Positions 34,013 through 45,849 are shown, counted from the stretch's first letter. The stretch: DNA of 64,000 bases from Ilumatobacteraceae bacterium (GCA_018401375.1 JAGYKR010000006.1:62001-126000), one strand, 5' to 3'. A program made the numbers and translations. The notes: a model not told the origin generated them from the letters alone.

Positions 34013-34902
34013 ATGCGCATTGCAATCACCGGATCCACCGGCCTCATTGGCACGGCCCTCATCGCTCACTTGACGGCCCTCGGCCACACACCGGTACCGG
34101 TGGTGCGGCGGCCCGCCACCGGCAATGAAATCTCTTGGGATCCTGCTGCTGGGCGCCTTAATCCGGCTGATCTCAACGGGGTGGATGCTGTCGTGCATCT
34201 CGCCGGGGCAGGCATTGGCGACAAGCGCTGGACGCCCGCATACAAAAAGGTGTTACTTGAGAGCCGCACCCGCAGCACCAACCTGCTCTCCGAAGCGATC
34301 GCCGCCTCAGAAGAACGACCCAAGGTGCTGTTATCGGGCTCGGCCATTGGTATTTACGGAGCCCACGAATCACAGGCCTTCACCGAGGATTCACCATCTG
34401 GGACAGGTTTTCTCGCCGATATCTGCGTGGACTGGGAGACCAGCACCAAGATGGCCGAGGCCGCTGGGGTCAGAGTCGCTCATTTGCGTACCGGCATCGT
34501 GTTGTCCCCTGAGGGCGGTGCGCTGAAGAAGCAACTGCCGCTGTTTAAGCTCGGCCTTGGTGGGCGTTTCGGTAACGGCCGCCAATGGCAGTCGTGGATC
34601 TCGATCACCGATGAGGTGGCGGCGATCACTCACCTTTTGACCTCTGATCTGGAGGGCCCGGTAAACCTGACCGCGCCAAACCCGGTCACTAATGCCGAGT
34701 TCACTTCCACCTTAGCCAAGGTGCTCAAACGCCCGGCCTTGTTACCGATCCCGTCTTTGGACCCACATTGCTCGGCTCCGAACTGGCACACAACTTGTTA
34801 TTCACCGGCCAAAAGGTTGTTCCGGCCCGCCTCCAAACAGACGGCTTCACCTTCGCTCACTCCGATCTCGAATCGGCCCTTCGGGCCCTGTTGAACAAGT
34901 AG
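34013..34902 (+). CDS. TIGR01777-family NAD(P)-binding epimerase/SDR-like protein, 1-nt frameshift near C-terminus
   Basis: This extended-SDR protein (MRIAITGSTGLIGTALIAHL, start ATG 34013) belongs to the TIGR01777 group: VVHLAGAGIGDKRWTPAYKK, SAIGIYG with the catalytic Tyr, RTGIVLSPEGGALKKQLPLF. After PALLPIPS the frame switches: residues GSELAHNLLFTGQKVVPARL and SDLESALRALLNK lie one frame over and end at TAG 34900. One extra T in the TTT run at about 34755 restores a single frame of ~296 aa with PSFGPTLLGSEL. Uncorrected, the open frame stops at 34894. The indel at a homopolymer is probably a sequencing error. The function of the family is unproven. Confidence 0.85.
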
Positions 34903-34913
34903 TCCCACCTCAC

Positions 34914-36194
34914 ATGAGAGAACCTGTCCTGATCGTCGGTGCCGGACTTGCCGGATTGTGCTGCGCGCTAGATCTCACGGCCGCCGGGGTGCCGGTGCGC
35001 ATCATCGAGGCCTCCGATGCAGTGGGAGGCCGGGTTCGTACCGACGTGGTGGACGGCTTCTTAGTGGACCGCGGCTTTCAGGTACTCCTGACCGCCTACC
35101 CCGAACTCCGGCGACGTTGTGATCTCGACGCCCTCGAACTTCGACCCTTCGCGCCAGGAGCGATGGTCTGGCACGAAGGCTCCGGACACGTGGTGTCTGA
35201 CCCCTTGCGTGATCCCCGGCAGTTGTGGTCCACCATCACAGCTCCGATCGGCTCGATTTTTGATAAGGCGCGGATTGGTCTGCTGCGCCATCGGGTCCGC
35301 AGCCAGCATCCGGTGGAACTCCTTCGGGGTCCAGAGATGAGCACCGCTGACGCTCTGCGGGGTGCCGGATTTTCTGAAACCATCATTCAACGGTTCTTTC
35401 GGCCACTCGTCGGGGGCATCCAACTCGATCCTGATCTGAGCGCCTCGCGGAGAAGTTTCGACATGATCTTTCGGATGCTGGCTGATGGGGAAGCGGCCGT
35501 CCCGGCTGCGGGCATGGGTGCGCTACCCGCCCAGTTAGCCCGGGCCCTACCCGAGGGCAGCATTGAACTTTCGATCCCGGTCACATCGGTATCCCCCGGG
35601 CAAGTGACGGTGCCGGGACCTGCCGGCCGCACCCTCAAACTGAAGGCTCGCGCAGTGGTTGTGGCCACCGAAGGCCCCGTGGCTGCAGACCTTTTGTCCC
35701 TCCCCACTGTGGGCTCACGCAGTGTGGGTAGCGTCTGGTTTGCGGCGCCGTCCGCACCCAGTGATGACCGCTACATCATCTTGGACGGGTCTGGGCGCGG
35801 CCCAGCGTTAAACGTGGCGGTGATGAGTGCTGTCGCCCCCTCCTATGCGCCCGTTGGCCAACACCTGATTGCAGCAGCCACCCCGGGAGTGGTTTCAGCC
35901 ACCCTCGAACAGGATGTGCGTGCTCAGTTGCGCGGTTGGTGGGGTTCCCAAGTGGATCGTTGGGAGGTGGTGGCCAGCCATCGCATCGCCCACGGTCAGC
36001 CCCGACTCGGGCCACCACTGCATCCGGTCCAAAATCAGAAAGTGGCAGAGGGGCTCTTCGTCTGCGGAGACCATCGTGACACCGCCTCGATTCAAGGAGC
36101 GATGTATTCGGGGCGACGAGCCGCAGCTCAGGTCCTCACATCCCTCGGGGTCACTGGCCAGACAGCGTCGACATTAGAAAGTGAACCGTCATGA
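34914..36194 (+). CDS. FAD-dependent amine-oxidase/protoporphyrinogen-oxidase-like oxidoreductase
   Basis: A 426-aa flavoprotein with an N-terminal dinucleotide-binding motif (VLIVGAGLAGLCCALDLTAA), the RhlE-type VGGRVRTDVVDGFLVDRGFQ, and the C-terminal FAD-contact segment LFVCGDHRDTASIQGAMYSG. This combination is seen in amine oxidases, phytoene-desaturase-like proteins and protoporphyrinogen oxidase. The specific substrate cannot be told. It starts 11 bp after the TIGR01777 gene and overlaps the following SRPBCC gene by 4 bp, so the three probably form one operon, the context in which unknown SDR-like epimerases and oxidoreductases act in small-molecule metabolism. Confidence 0.85.
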   Translation: MREPVLIVGAGLAGLCCALDLTAAGVPVRIIEASDAVGGRVRTDVVDGFLVDRGFQVLLTAYPELRRRCDLDALELRPFAPGAMVWHEGSGHVVSDPLRDPRQLWSTITAPIGSIFDKARIGLLRHRVRSQHPVELLRGPEMSTADALRGAGFSETIIQRFFRPLVGGIQLDPDLSASRRSFDMIFRMLADGEAAVPAAGMGALPAQLARALPEGSIELSIPVTSVSPGQVTVPGPAGRTLKLKARAVVVATEGPVAADLLSLPTVGSRSVGSVWFAAPSAPSDDRYIILDGSGRGPALNVAVMSAVAPSYAPVGQHLIAAATPGVVSATLEQDVRAQLRGWWGSQVDRWEVVASHRIAHGQPRLGPPLHPVQNQKVAEGLFVCGDHRDTASIQGAMYSGRRAAAQVLTSLGVTGQTASTLESEPS

Positions 36195-36640
36195 CCAATG
36201 AGTTCTCTCATCCGAAGATCGTCTCTGAAACCCGGTTGATCCCCGCCACCTCACAACAGATCTACGACCTACTCGCTGATCCGGCCGGTCACGCAGTCAT
36301 TGATGGGTCCGGTTCGGTGAAGGGGCCGGTGGCCTCTGACAGCACCCGGCTAACCCTCGGCTCCAAGTTCGGGATGCAGATGAAGATCGGTCTGCCGTAC
36401 CGGATCACCAACGAGGTGGTGGAGTGCGAGGAGCCGACATTGATCGCATGGCGCCATATCGGCGGCCATATCTGGCGCTACCGGATGAAAGAGGTACCTG
36501 GCGGCACCGAGGTCACCGAGGAGTTTGATTGGCGCGGGGCCCGCTCAGCGCTGATGCTGCGTCTGATGCGAGCCCCAAGCCGTAATCGTCGTTCCATTCA
36601 GGCCACCCTGGAACGCATGGCCACGCACTTTACGGCCTAA
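36191..36640 (+). CDS. SRPBCC/polyketide-cyclase-like protein
   Basis: A 149-aa START/Bet-v1-fold protein: SETRLIPATSQQIYDLLADP, a pocket strand LTLGSKFGMQMKIG, VVECEEPTLIAWRH and the C-terminal helix RNRRSIQATLERM. SRPBCC domains bind small hydrophobic ligands or act as cyclases or aromatase-like enzymes. Here the N-terminal block and EVPGGTEVTEEFDW are enough for a confident family assignment. Translational coupling to the oxidoreductase suggests it binds or shapes that enzyme's product. Confidence 0.88.
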   Translation: MTNEFSHPKIVSETRLIPATSQQIYDLLADPAGHAVIDGSGSVKGPVASDSTRLTLGSKFGMQMKIGLPYRITNEVVECEEPTLIAWRHIGGHIWRYRMKEVPGGTEVTEEFDWRGARSALMLRLMRAPSRNRRSIQATLERMATHFTA

Positions 36641-36643
36641 TTT

Positions 36644-36847
36644 TCAGGCCTGTACGAGCTGCATTTCGAGTTCGATCTGCACTTTGTCGCCGAGCATCAC
36701 ACCACCGGTTTCGAGCGGGGCATTGAACTCCACACCGAAATCCTTACGGTTAATGGCTGTAGTAGCGGTGAACCCGGCTCGGGTGCCGCCCCACGGGTCC
36801 CCCGGTGGACGCCAAAGGATCGCAACCAGAACAACAGTTGTCCTCAC
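36644..36847 (-). pseudogene. YceI-family remnant (C-terminal fragment)
   Basis: A 67-codon open frame encodes only the end of a YceI polyisoprenoid-binding lipocalin: PPGDPWGGTRAGFTATTAIN, then RKDFGVEFNAPLETGGVMLG and VQIELEMQLVQA. A complete YceI is ~170-190 aa. About 110 N-terminal residues are missing and the MarR gene begins in the space they would have occupied. The first ten residues are not homologous. The likely history is a yceI-marR pair in which a deletion removed the 5' part of yceI and fused its tail to the regulator's promoter. Confidence 0.7.
36831..36841. promoter_or_regulatory. Palindrome ACAACAGTTGT, candidate MarR operator
   Basis: An 11-bp perfect-arm palindrome (5-bp arms ACAAC/GTTGT around one base) at the junction of the YceI remnant and the marR gene, ~50 bp before the proposed marR start. 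MarR repressors generally bind such inverted repeats near their own promoter. Only one copy is seen and the assignment is tentative. Confidence 0.35.
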
Positions 36848-36891
36848 AAATGTTGCGAGCTATCAGCTACATCGCTGACTATTCTGATCTG

Positions 36892-37365
36892 ATGCCTGAT
36901 GCTCAGCGCCCACCTCGATGGCTCTCCCCCACTCAGATGAAAGCCTGGAGAGCCTTCATCGAGACAGTTGGGGATCTGACCATGGCCCTTGAGCGAGACC
37001 TCCTCCCCACCGGGCTCACCGTTGGTGATTACCAGGTGCTGGTGTATCTGTCCGAGACTCCTGACCAGCAGATGCGCATGTCAGATCTCGCTGATCGCCT
37101 CCAACTCACCCCGAGCGGTTTGACCCGCCGGCTGGACGGTCTCGTTCACCACAAGTGGGTGGACCGGGTTCCTTCTGATCGGGACCGCCGGGTGACGATG
37201 GCTCAACTGACTCCTGCAGGTTTCGCAGCCCTCGAGGCCGCTGCTCCGGTCCACGTGGAAAGCGTGCAACGTCGCATCTTTGATCATCTCGGTACCGAAC
37301 AGGTCCGCCATCTCGGCACGGCATTCACAGCTATCGCCGCAGGACTCGAAAAGGCTTCCTCATGA
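36892..37365 (+). CDS. MarR-family transcriptional regulator
   Basis: A 157-aa winged-helix regulator from ATG 36892 (MPDAQRPPRWLSPTQMKAWR). A frame from 36805 is also open but its leader reads as promoter sequence. The winged helix contains MRMSDLADRLQLTPSGLTRR with the recognition helix, and the wing VDRVPSDRDRRVTMAQLTPA. Members respond to phenolic or oxidative signals, with the ligand unknown. The gene overlaps argJ by 4 bp, an unusual coupling of a regulator with an arginine-biosynthesis enzyme. Confidence 0.9.
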   Translation: MPDAQRPPRWLSPTQMKAWRAFIETVGDLTMALERDLLPTGLTVGDYQVLVYLSETPDQQMRMSDLADRLQLTPSGLTRRLDGLVHHKWVDRVPSDRDRRVTMAQLTPAGFAALEAAAPVHVESVQRRIFDHLGTEQVRHLGTAFTAIAAGLEKASS

Positions 37366-38546
37366 ACACGCCTCAGGTCGCGATCCCGGCAGGTTTCCAG
37401 GTTCATGTTTCAAACATCGGGGTCAAAGACACCACCGATGATTTCGTTGTCATCGCCGCCGGCCAGCCGGTCGCTGCCGATGGTGTCTTCACGCGGAGCC
37501 GGTTCGCCGGGCCGAGCGTGACGCTCAGTCGGAGCCATCTCATTGATCACCGCGCCCGGGGAATCGTGATCATCTCCAAGAATGCGAACGTGGCCACCGG
37601 ACCAGAGGGCATCGCCAACGCAGCTGAAATCTCCCGGTTAGTGGCTGCGCGTCTCGGCTGTGCGGCCTCCGATGTTGTGTTGGCCTCCACCGGTGTGATC
37701 GGCCGGCAGTACCCGATGGAACGAATCATCGCCGGCTGCGCCGAAGTCCCCGCCGATCTCGGCGCCCCCGGCACCGGTGGTACCGATGCTTTGGCCGCGG
37801 CGATTGGCATCATGACCACCGACACCGTCCCCAAAGTGTCACAAGCCGTGATCGGGACGGGACCAGCTCGGGTGGTCGGGATCGCCAAAGGGGTCGGGAT
37901 GATCGAACCCGATATGGCCACGCTGATCACGGTGCTCACCACCGATGCCGAACTCCCCGCAGATGAACTTTCCACCATCTTTCGTCGGGTGATGGACCGC
38001 AGTTTTAACTGCGTCAGCGTGGACTCCGACACCTCCACAAGCGACACCGCCGTCATCTTGGCTTCCGGTGCAGCCGGGCCCGTAGATCCGAGCGAGTTTG
38101 AGGCGGCCCTCGCCGAGGTTGCGATCGATCTCACCAAGCAGGTGGCCCGTGACGGTGAGGGCGCCGAAACGCTCATCGAGGTGCAGGTCACAGGGGCCCG
38201 CGATCACGATCAGGCCAAACGCGTGGCGAAGTCCATCGTCAACTCCCCGCTGGTCAAGACCGCCGTTCATGGGGCGGATCCAAACTGGGGACGGGTGGCG
38301 ATGGCGGTGGGCAAATGTGCCACCGACACCGACATTGATCAGGACCGGGTGATCATCTGCTTCGGCGACACCGAGGTGTATCCGCGTCAACTCGGTGAAT
38401 CAGATCTCGCTGCTTTGTCTCGCTATATGGCCGGAGACGAAGTGGTGATCGCAGTGAACTTGCAGATCGGATCCGGTGTATCCACCGTGTGGGGTTGTGA
38501 CCTCACCGATGGATACATCCGGATCAACGCTGATTACACGACCTGA
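37362..38546 (+). CDS. argJ: Bifunctional glutamate N-acetyltransferase/ornithine acetyltransferase (ArgJ)
   Basis: A 394-aa self-cleaving Ntn-fold enzyme that transfers acetyl from N-acetylornithine to glutamate, so running the acetyl cycle of arginine synthesis. The autocleavage site is in IAKGVGMIEPDMATLITVLT: the Ala-Thr bond with catalytic Thr at about residue 187. SFNCVSVDSDTSTSDTAVIL and the C-terminal ADPNWGRVAMAVGKC are diagnostic. Typical length. It is not next to argC, argB or argD, which are usually clustered with argJ in actinobacteria, and its start overlaps marR by 4 bp. It remains a confident ArgJ. Confidence 0.95.
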   Translation: MNTPQVAIPAGFQVHVSNIGVKDTTDDFVVIAAGQPVAADGVFTRSRFAGPSVTLSRSHLIDHRARGIVIISKNANVATGPEGIANAAEISRLVAARLGCAASDVVLASTGVIGRQYPMERIIAGCAEVPADLGAPGTGGTDALAAAIGIMTTDTVPKVSQAVIGTGPARVVGIAKGVGMIEPDMATLITVLTTDAELPADELSTIFRRVMDRSFNCVSVDSDTSTSDTAVILASGAAGPVDPSEFEAALAEVAIDLTKQVARDGEGAETLIEVQVTGARDHDQAKRVAKSIVNSPLVKTAVHGADPNWGRVAMAVGKCATDTDIDQDRVIICFGDTEVYPRQLGESDLAALSRYMAGDEVVIAVNLQIGSGVSTVWGCDLTDGYIRINADYTT

Positions 38547-38550
38547 ATCC

Positions 38551-38586
38551 GGTCATTCTTCGGGTCATTCTTCAGGTCATTTTGGT
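38551..38586. repeat. Tandem 12-bp repeat, three copies
   Basis: Units start at 38551, 38563 and 38575 with consensus GGTCATTCTTCG (the third diverged: GGTCATTTTGGT). It begins 5 bp after the argJ stop and runs into the last codons of the convergent SDR gene. Confidence 0.8.
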
Positions 38587-39353
38587 GGCATACGAATGCC
38601 ACCATCCACGCGGATGGTCTCGGCATTCATGTACGAGTTCGTGACGCACTCCATCACCATTGACGCCAACTCTTCGGGGTAGCCGAGGCGCTGCGGGAAC
38701 AGCACACCTTTTTGAAGGTTGGACTTGAATGTCTCCGAGTCATCGCCTTGACCGTAGATCGGGGTGTCGATCAGACCGGGGGCCACGGTGTTGATCCGGA
38801 TGCCCACCGCTGCGAGGTCACGAGCTACCGGCAGGGTCATGCCCACCACACCGCCCTTTGAAGCCGAGTAGGAAGCCTGACCGATCTGGCCGTCAAAGGC
38901 TGCCACGGATGCGATGTTGACGATTGCACCGCGCTCGCCGTTGGCCTGCGGCTCGGAACGACTGATGGCCGTACCGATGATGCGAATGCAATCGAAGGTA
39001 CCGATCAGGTTGATGTTAATGACCCGCTTAAACGCCTCGAGATTTGCGGCGGACTCATACTGACCGTCCTTACCGACGGTGCGCTGGGCCCAGCCGATAC
39101 CAGCGGAGTTCACGAGCACCCGGACCGGACCCATCGACACCGCCATCTCGGCGGCTGCGATGATGTCATCGGTATTGGTCACGTCCACCTTGCAAAAGGC
39201 GCCACCGATCTCGTTGGCCAGTGCGGTGCCTTTGTCCTCTTGGAGGTCGGCTACCACCACCTTGGCGCCCTTAGCGGCGAGAAGACGAGCAGCGGCCGCC
39301 CCGATTCCAGAGGCTCCACCAGTAACTATTGCGCTTGCACCATTGATGTCCAT
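38577..39353 (-). CDS. SDR-family 3-hydroxyacyl-CoA dehydrogenase-like oxidoreductase (HSD10/type II)
   Basis: A 258-aa classical SDR with MDINGASAIVTGGASGIGAA (TGxxxGIG), Asp-containing VVADLQED (NAD preference), VNSAGIGWAQRTVGKDG, IVNIASVAAFDGQIGQASYSAS-K with catalytic Tyr/Lys, and RINTVAPGLIDTPI. The extended loop GKDGQYESAANLEAFKRVIN is characteristic of 17-beta-HSD10/3-hydroxy-2-methylbutyryl-CoA dehydrogenases, which oxidise 3-hydroxyacyl-CoAs in branched-chain amino acid, fatty acid or steroid degradation. Intact and full length, unlike the two SDRs at 2-3 kb. Confidence 0.9.
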   Translation of the reverse strand: MDINGASAIVTGGASGIGAAAARLLAAKGAKVVVADLQEDKGTALANEIGGAFCKVDVTNTDDIIAAAEMAVSMGPVRVLVNSAGIGWAQRTVGKDGQYESAANLEAFKRVININLIGTFDCIRIIGTAISRSEPQANGERGAIVNIASVAAFDGQIGQASYSASKGGVVGMTLPVARDLAAVGIRINTVAPGLIDTPIYGQGDDSETFKSNLQKGVLFPQRLGYPEELASMVMECVTNSYMNAETIRVDGGIRMPPK

Positions 39354-39400
39354 GCCGAGACGATAGGTCGTCTGCGGACGAGGGATGCAATCGGCGCTGA

Positions 39401-42400
39401 TCAGGCGCGCAAGGCCGCCGAGATCGCCGCACGGGTGGTGCTAGAAACCACTGCGCTACCTCCGAACACCTGCACCCGCTCGATGCTGGAGCGTCCGGAG
39501 AGATACCCGGTGGTGGCTGCGGTCACCGCTTCGGTCTGCACGAGCAGGAGCACCCCACCTTGACGGGCCAGATACGGGGTAGCCGACAGCGCATCAGGGA
39601 AACGTTCCCCGTTGGCCGCACCCACGACACCGTTTGCCGGCGGGAAGGCCTCAGCGAGCGCGGTAGCAGTGGAGTAACGATTCTGGCCAACAAATGATCT
39701 GCTGGCAGCGGGAAAGGCGCGTGCTGCGGGCCCACCCACAGTCATCACCGCAATGCCCTGTCGCGCAGCGAGGTAGTCCGACACCACTTTGGGCACCACA
39801 TCATCAGCGGTTAACAGCACGGCACCACCTTGGCGGGCGGCCACCGTGCCCGCAGCGAGCGCATCAGCGAACCCGCGCCCGGTGGCCATAAAGATCACCG
39901 TTGGGGATCCGATCCCGAGTTCGGCCACCTTGACTGCAGTATCGAAGCGATCCTTCCCGGCAAAACGCACGGTGGTGAAGCCGAGGCCCATGATCGCTGT
40001 TTCAACGTCCGCAGACAACGCCACTTCGCCACCGACCAGATACACCGTGGAACCGGCCGGCAACAGGGAGGTCAATGTGGTTGCGACTCGCGCATCGAGG
40101 GCATCTGGAGCGGTCAGCAACAACGGCCCGTTGCGCACTGTGGCTAGTGGTCCCGCCGCCAATGCATCAGCAAAAGAACTCGCCGAGACCACCACCGCAG
40201 AGGTGGCCTGCGGGCGAGCCGGATCAAAGGTGCTCACCGGCGCATGGCTGGCTCGGGCGACTTCGATTGCAGTGGCCACCCGATCGGATCCGGCCAGAGA
40301 GGCGGGCACCCCATACAGACTCTGGACACCGCGATCCGGACCGATCAATGACAGTCGTATAAACCGGGCGAGTTCGGCACGTCCGGTCAGGCTCAGATGG
40401 ACGAGATCGCTTCCAAACCACCGCGTCTTCGTCGCCCCGCTGCTGTGGCCATGCCAGTCCAAAATATTCAGTTCGGACCACCGGGCACGGGCCTCCCGCA
40501 ATGCTGCGTTTGCCGTGTTAAAGCCGCGCCCTGAAGCTCGCTCGGACAAGTTCACCCAGAGCACCGAGCCCACCTGCCGGGCCCGTAATGCGGACATCAC
40601 CGCATCGATTTTGGTAGCGAACCCGGACGGGTCGTTGTAGCCGAGGTGCACCACCACGTGATCGGTACCCATTGGGACCGCAGTGGCCGCTGCCACCCCA
40701 TCGGTGATCCCATTTGTGACACCGGTGGTGCGACGACTCGACATGGCGTCATAGCGAGTCGGGGCGTACACGCCGTTGAGTAAAGAAGGGAGCGGGCCGG
40801 TCACAGCGTCGCCACTCCCAATGATGCTCTCAAAGATTGAGTCACCGATCACGGCGAGGCTCTGTCCGGTGATCGTGTCACGGGTAACAGCGGTGATCGT
40901 GAACCCGGGCGATGACAAACCGAAATCACCACGGAAATCCCAGCCGTTGCGGGTCACAGTGCTCGATCCGCCGATGCGAACCCGATTGGCCCAGATCCCC
41001 TCAAAGTTGGCCGAGATCCGATTGGGGTCCTCCTCGGTGGCTATCGAAGAGATGGACGATAAGCCATATCGACTGCGCAATGAGGCCGCTGAAATGAACC
41101 GAGTCCACACATGCAGTGGGTTAGCAGTCTGCGCGTCCCATGGATCATCCACAGCGGGAAAGGCCCCACCAGCGGTGCGCAGGCCGTTGGAGGCCGAGTA
41201 TTCGGTGGACACGATCTGGCCTGAGGGCCATCTGCGCACCTTGCCAGCGGTCTCTGATATCGCCTGATCGGTGTTGGGGTGTTCAATCACCGTGGCATCA
41301 AAGAACGGGCCGGGACGTTGGGCTGAGCCGCCGTAGGCCTGGCAGGCCGTGGTGTCACAGGTCTTCGCATAACTGCCACCGGCTACATATCGATTTTGGA
41401 TGAGCGCATAGGAACGGGCCGCAACCGCTTGGGCTCGAAGCGCATGCATGCCAGCGCCTCCACCCGAACTCCCCCAAGTAGCGGGGGTTTCCCTCGGCAC
41501 TACACCGCGCAGATAGTTCTCAAGACCGATGGTGTTAACGGTGCGCAACGCTCCGGCCGAGTCACGCAGAGCGGTGATCTGGCCGCGGTAATGGGTGACA
41601 GTGCCGTTGCGATTGCAGAGCCCGAGCACCTGATTGCCCGCTGCAGTGGTCTCGTCGGCGCCGATGGTGGCCAGATCCACTCCAAAGGTGATTGGGGCGG
41701 TGGTCTGACCGAGGGACTGCCAACCGGCGACTTGGTCGGCGGCCACCATCGCTGCGCTCGCCGCAGTGGCTTCTGCTGAGGTCCACACTCCCGTGGACGA
41801 AAGACCCGACGCGGTTTGGAAACTACCGACAGCTGCCGATGTCATCGGACCAAACAATCCGTCGATTGGGCCTGGTCCGTAGCCGAACACCGTCAAAAAG
41901 CGTTGAATCGCGGTGACTGCTGCGGTGTCGGGCGAACCCACGCTCAGCGGGCCGTTCGGCAGGGTCGGTAGCGTCGCAGCCGAGCACACCCGATTGGGCG
42001 ATGCAAACACCTCATAGGTGTTACCCGAAATGTGCTGGGCATACATCGAGGTGGCCTCGTGGAGACCCGATGGTCCGTTCCATTGGACCGGTGTGGCCTC
42101 GGAGATCACCCCGGTGGTGCCGAATCCATCCATGGACACCATCCGCACTGTCATCTGGCCCGGCTGTGCGGGCAGATGCTCCTCAGCGGTGACATCGCCC
42201 ATCACAGTGCCGCCGTAATAGGCGTCAAGAATTTCTTGCCAGGTCTGCCCGTCAAGGGATCGACCAAATGCACCCCATTGGCTCATTCCCCGGCCGTGGC
42301 CGTTACCGACACCTTCCACCCAGATCCCGAGGATCTCTGCCTCTGATCCAGCCGTGGTGATGCGATCCGCTGAGGTCACAGTTATCGAAGCAGCGACAGG

Positions 42401-42493
42401 CGCACCGGGCGCGACAGAAGCCAGGCCGGCGAGCGTGAGTGCACTCATGACTGCGCACAGCCGCGCAGACATAGGCGTGACGGGGGATTTCAC
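39401..42493 (-). CDS. Large exported wall protein: SpoIID/LytB, peptidoglycan-binding, SGNH hydrolase and triple CWB2 domains
   Basis: A 1030-aa secreted protein with a signal peptide (SARLCAVMSALTLAGLASVA). Order: a GHGRGMSQWGA SpoIID motif at ~residue 65, normally at the end of that domain; a PG_binding_1 domain (FLTVFGYGPGPIDGLFGPMT, ~195-245); the SpoIID/LytB core (IGLENYLRGVVPRETPATWG, ALRAQAVAARSYALI, ~310-450); an SGNH-hydrolase-like region (SLAVIGDSIFESIIGSGDAV; VVVHLGYNDPS; SDLVHLSLTGRAELARF, ~545-725); then three CWB2 repeats (~745-1030; SASSFADALAAGPLA; GRGFADALAAGTVAA; GERFPDALSATPYLA). SpoIID enzymes cut or modify peptidoglycan, CWB2 modules hold proteins to wall polymers, and SGNH domains often O-acetylate or deacetylate glycans. 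A one-protein wall-remodelling enzyme is the likely meaning. Confidence 0.88.
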   Translation of the reverse strand: MKSPVTPMSARLCAVMSALTLAGLASVAPGAPVAASITVTSADRITTAGSEAEILGIWVEGVGNGHGRGMSQWGAFGRSLDGQTWQEILDAYYGGTVMGDVTAEEHLPAQPGQMTVRMVSMDGFGTTGVISEATPVQWNGPSGLHEATSMYAQHISGNTYEVFASPNRVCSAATLPTLPNGPLSVGSPDTAAVTAIQRFLTVFGYGPGPIDGLFGPMTSAAVGSFQTASGLSSTGVWTSAEATAASAAMVAADQVAGWQSLGQTTAPITFGVDLATIGADETTAAGNQVLGLCNRNGTVTHYRGQITALRDSAGALRTVNTIGLENYLRGVVPRETPATWGSSGGGAGMHALRAQAVAARSYALIQNRYVAGGSYAKTCDTTACQAYGGSAQRPGPFFDATVIEHPNTDQAISETAGKVRRWPSGQIVSTEYSASNGLRTAGGAFPAVDDPWDAQTANPLHVWTRFISAASLRSRYGLSSISSIATEEDPNRISANFEGIWANRVRIGGSSTVTRNGWDFRGDFGLSSPGFTITAVTRDTITGQSLAVIGDSIFESIIGSGDAVTGPLPSLLNGVYAPTRYDAMSSRRTTGVTNGITDGVAAATAVPMGTDHVVVHLGYNDPSGFATKIDAVMSALRARQVGSVLWVNLSERASGRGFNTANAALREARARWSELNILDWHGHSSGATKTRWFGSDLVHLSLTGRAELARFIRLSLIGPDRGVQSLYGVPASLAGSDRVATAIEVARASHAPVSTFDPARPQATSAVVVSASSFADALAAGPLATVRNGPLLLTAPDALDARVATTLTSLLPAGSTVYLVGGEVALSADVETAIMGLGFTTVRFAGKDRFDTAVKVAELGIGSPTVIFMATGRGFADALAAGTVAARQGGAVLLTADDVVPKVVSDYLAARQGIAVMTVGGPAARAFPAASRSFVGQNRYSTATALAEAFPPANGVVGAANGERFPDALSATPYLARQGGVLLLVQTEAVTAATTGYLSGRSSIERVQVFGGSAVVSSTTRAAISAALRA

Positions 42494-42536
42494 CTACATC
42501 ACCCTAATGAGCCTTCACTGCTCACTGGTGTCACCC

Positions 42537-43001
42537 TTAACGTGAGCGGGCTGGGATTGCTGCCACTGCGAGCGCATCAACGAGATCGTTCATCGGGTCA
42601 CCGCTATGGCCTTTGACCCAACGAAAGCTGACCGGGCCTGACAAAGCGAGATCGATCAGTGGTCGCCACAGATCATCGTTGGCTACCGGTTGGCGTTTGG
42701 AGTTACGCCATCCGTTGCGTTGCCACCCGATGTACCACTTGTCCTTAAAACAGTTCACCACGTAGGTGGAATCGGACACGATCTCCACCGGGCCCTCGCG
42801 GGGGTCGATTACTCGTAGCGCTTCCAGCACCGCTTGAAGTTCCATGCGCTGATTCGTGGTGTTGGTCGCCCCGCCCGAACCGTTGGGTTCGCCGCCGGGG
42901 GCCATCGCCCACGCCCAGCCACCCGGGCCCGGATTCCCCGAACAGGCCCCATCGGTGTAAATGACCCTGATCTGGTCCGGTGAGGATGATTGTGGCTCCA
43001 T
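42537..43001 (-). CDS. rnhA: Ribonuclease HI
   Basis: A 154-aa RNase H from ATG 43001 (MEPQSSSPDQIRVIYTDGAC). Longer leaders extend into the aceE promoter and are not homologous. The catalytic carboxylates are visible: Asp in YTDGACSGNPG, Glu in NQRMELQAVLEAL, Asp in VSDSTYVVN, and Asp in DPMNDLVDALA. It degrades the RNA strand of RNA-DNA hybrids. Divergent from aceE, with 70 bp between starts. Confidence 0.94.
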   Translation of the reverse strand: MEPQSSSPDQIRVIYTDGACSGNPGPGGWAWAMAPGGEPNGSGGATNTTNQRMELQAVLEALRVIDPREGPVEIVSDSTYVVNCFKDKWYIGWQRNGWRNSKRQPVANDDLWRPLIDLALSGPVSFRWVKGHSGDPMNDLVDALAVAAIPARSR

Positions 43002-43071
43002 GTCCGCCAGCATGCCTGATTCACTGCGATGGAGCCACATACCCTTCGGTAACGCTGCGAGACTAGAGCCC

Positions 43072-45821
<2,750 letters not shown>

Positions 45822-45828
<7 letters not shown>

Positions 45829-45849
45829 TTCAACCGGGTCTAGTTCAAC
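45822..45849. repeat. Tandem direct repeat of GGTCTAGTTCAAC, 15-bp period
   Basis: Copies at 45822-45834 and 45837-45849. The first contains the aceE stop codon and the second the stop of the convergent DUF2142 gene, so the duplication lies exactly over the 16-bp junction between two convergent genes. Confidence 0.8.
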
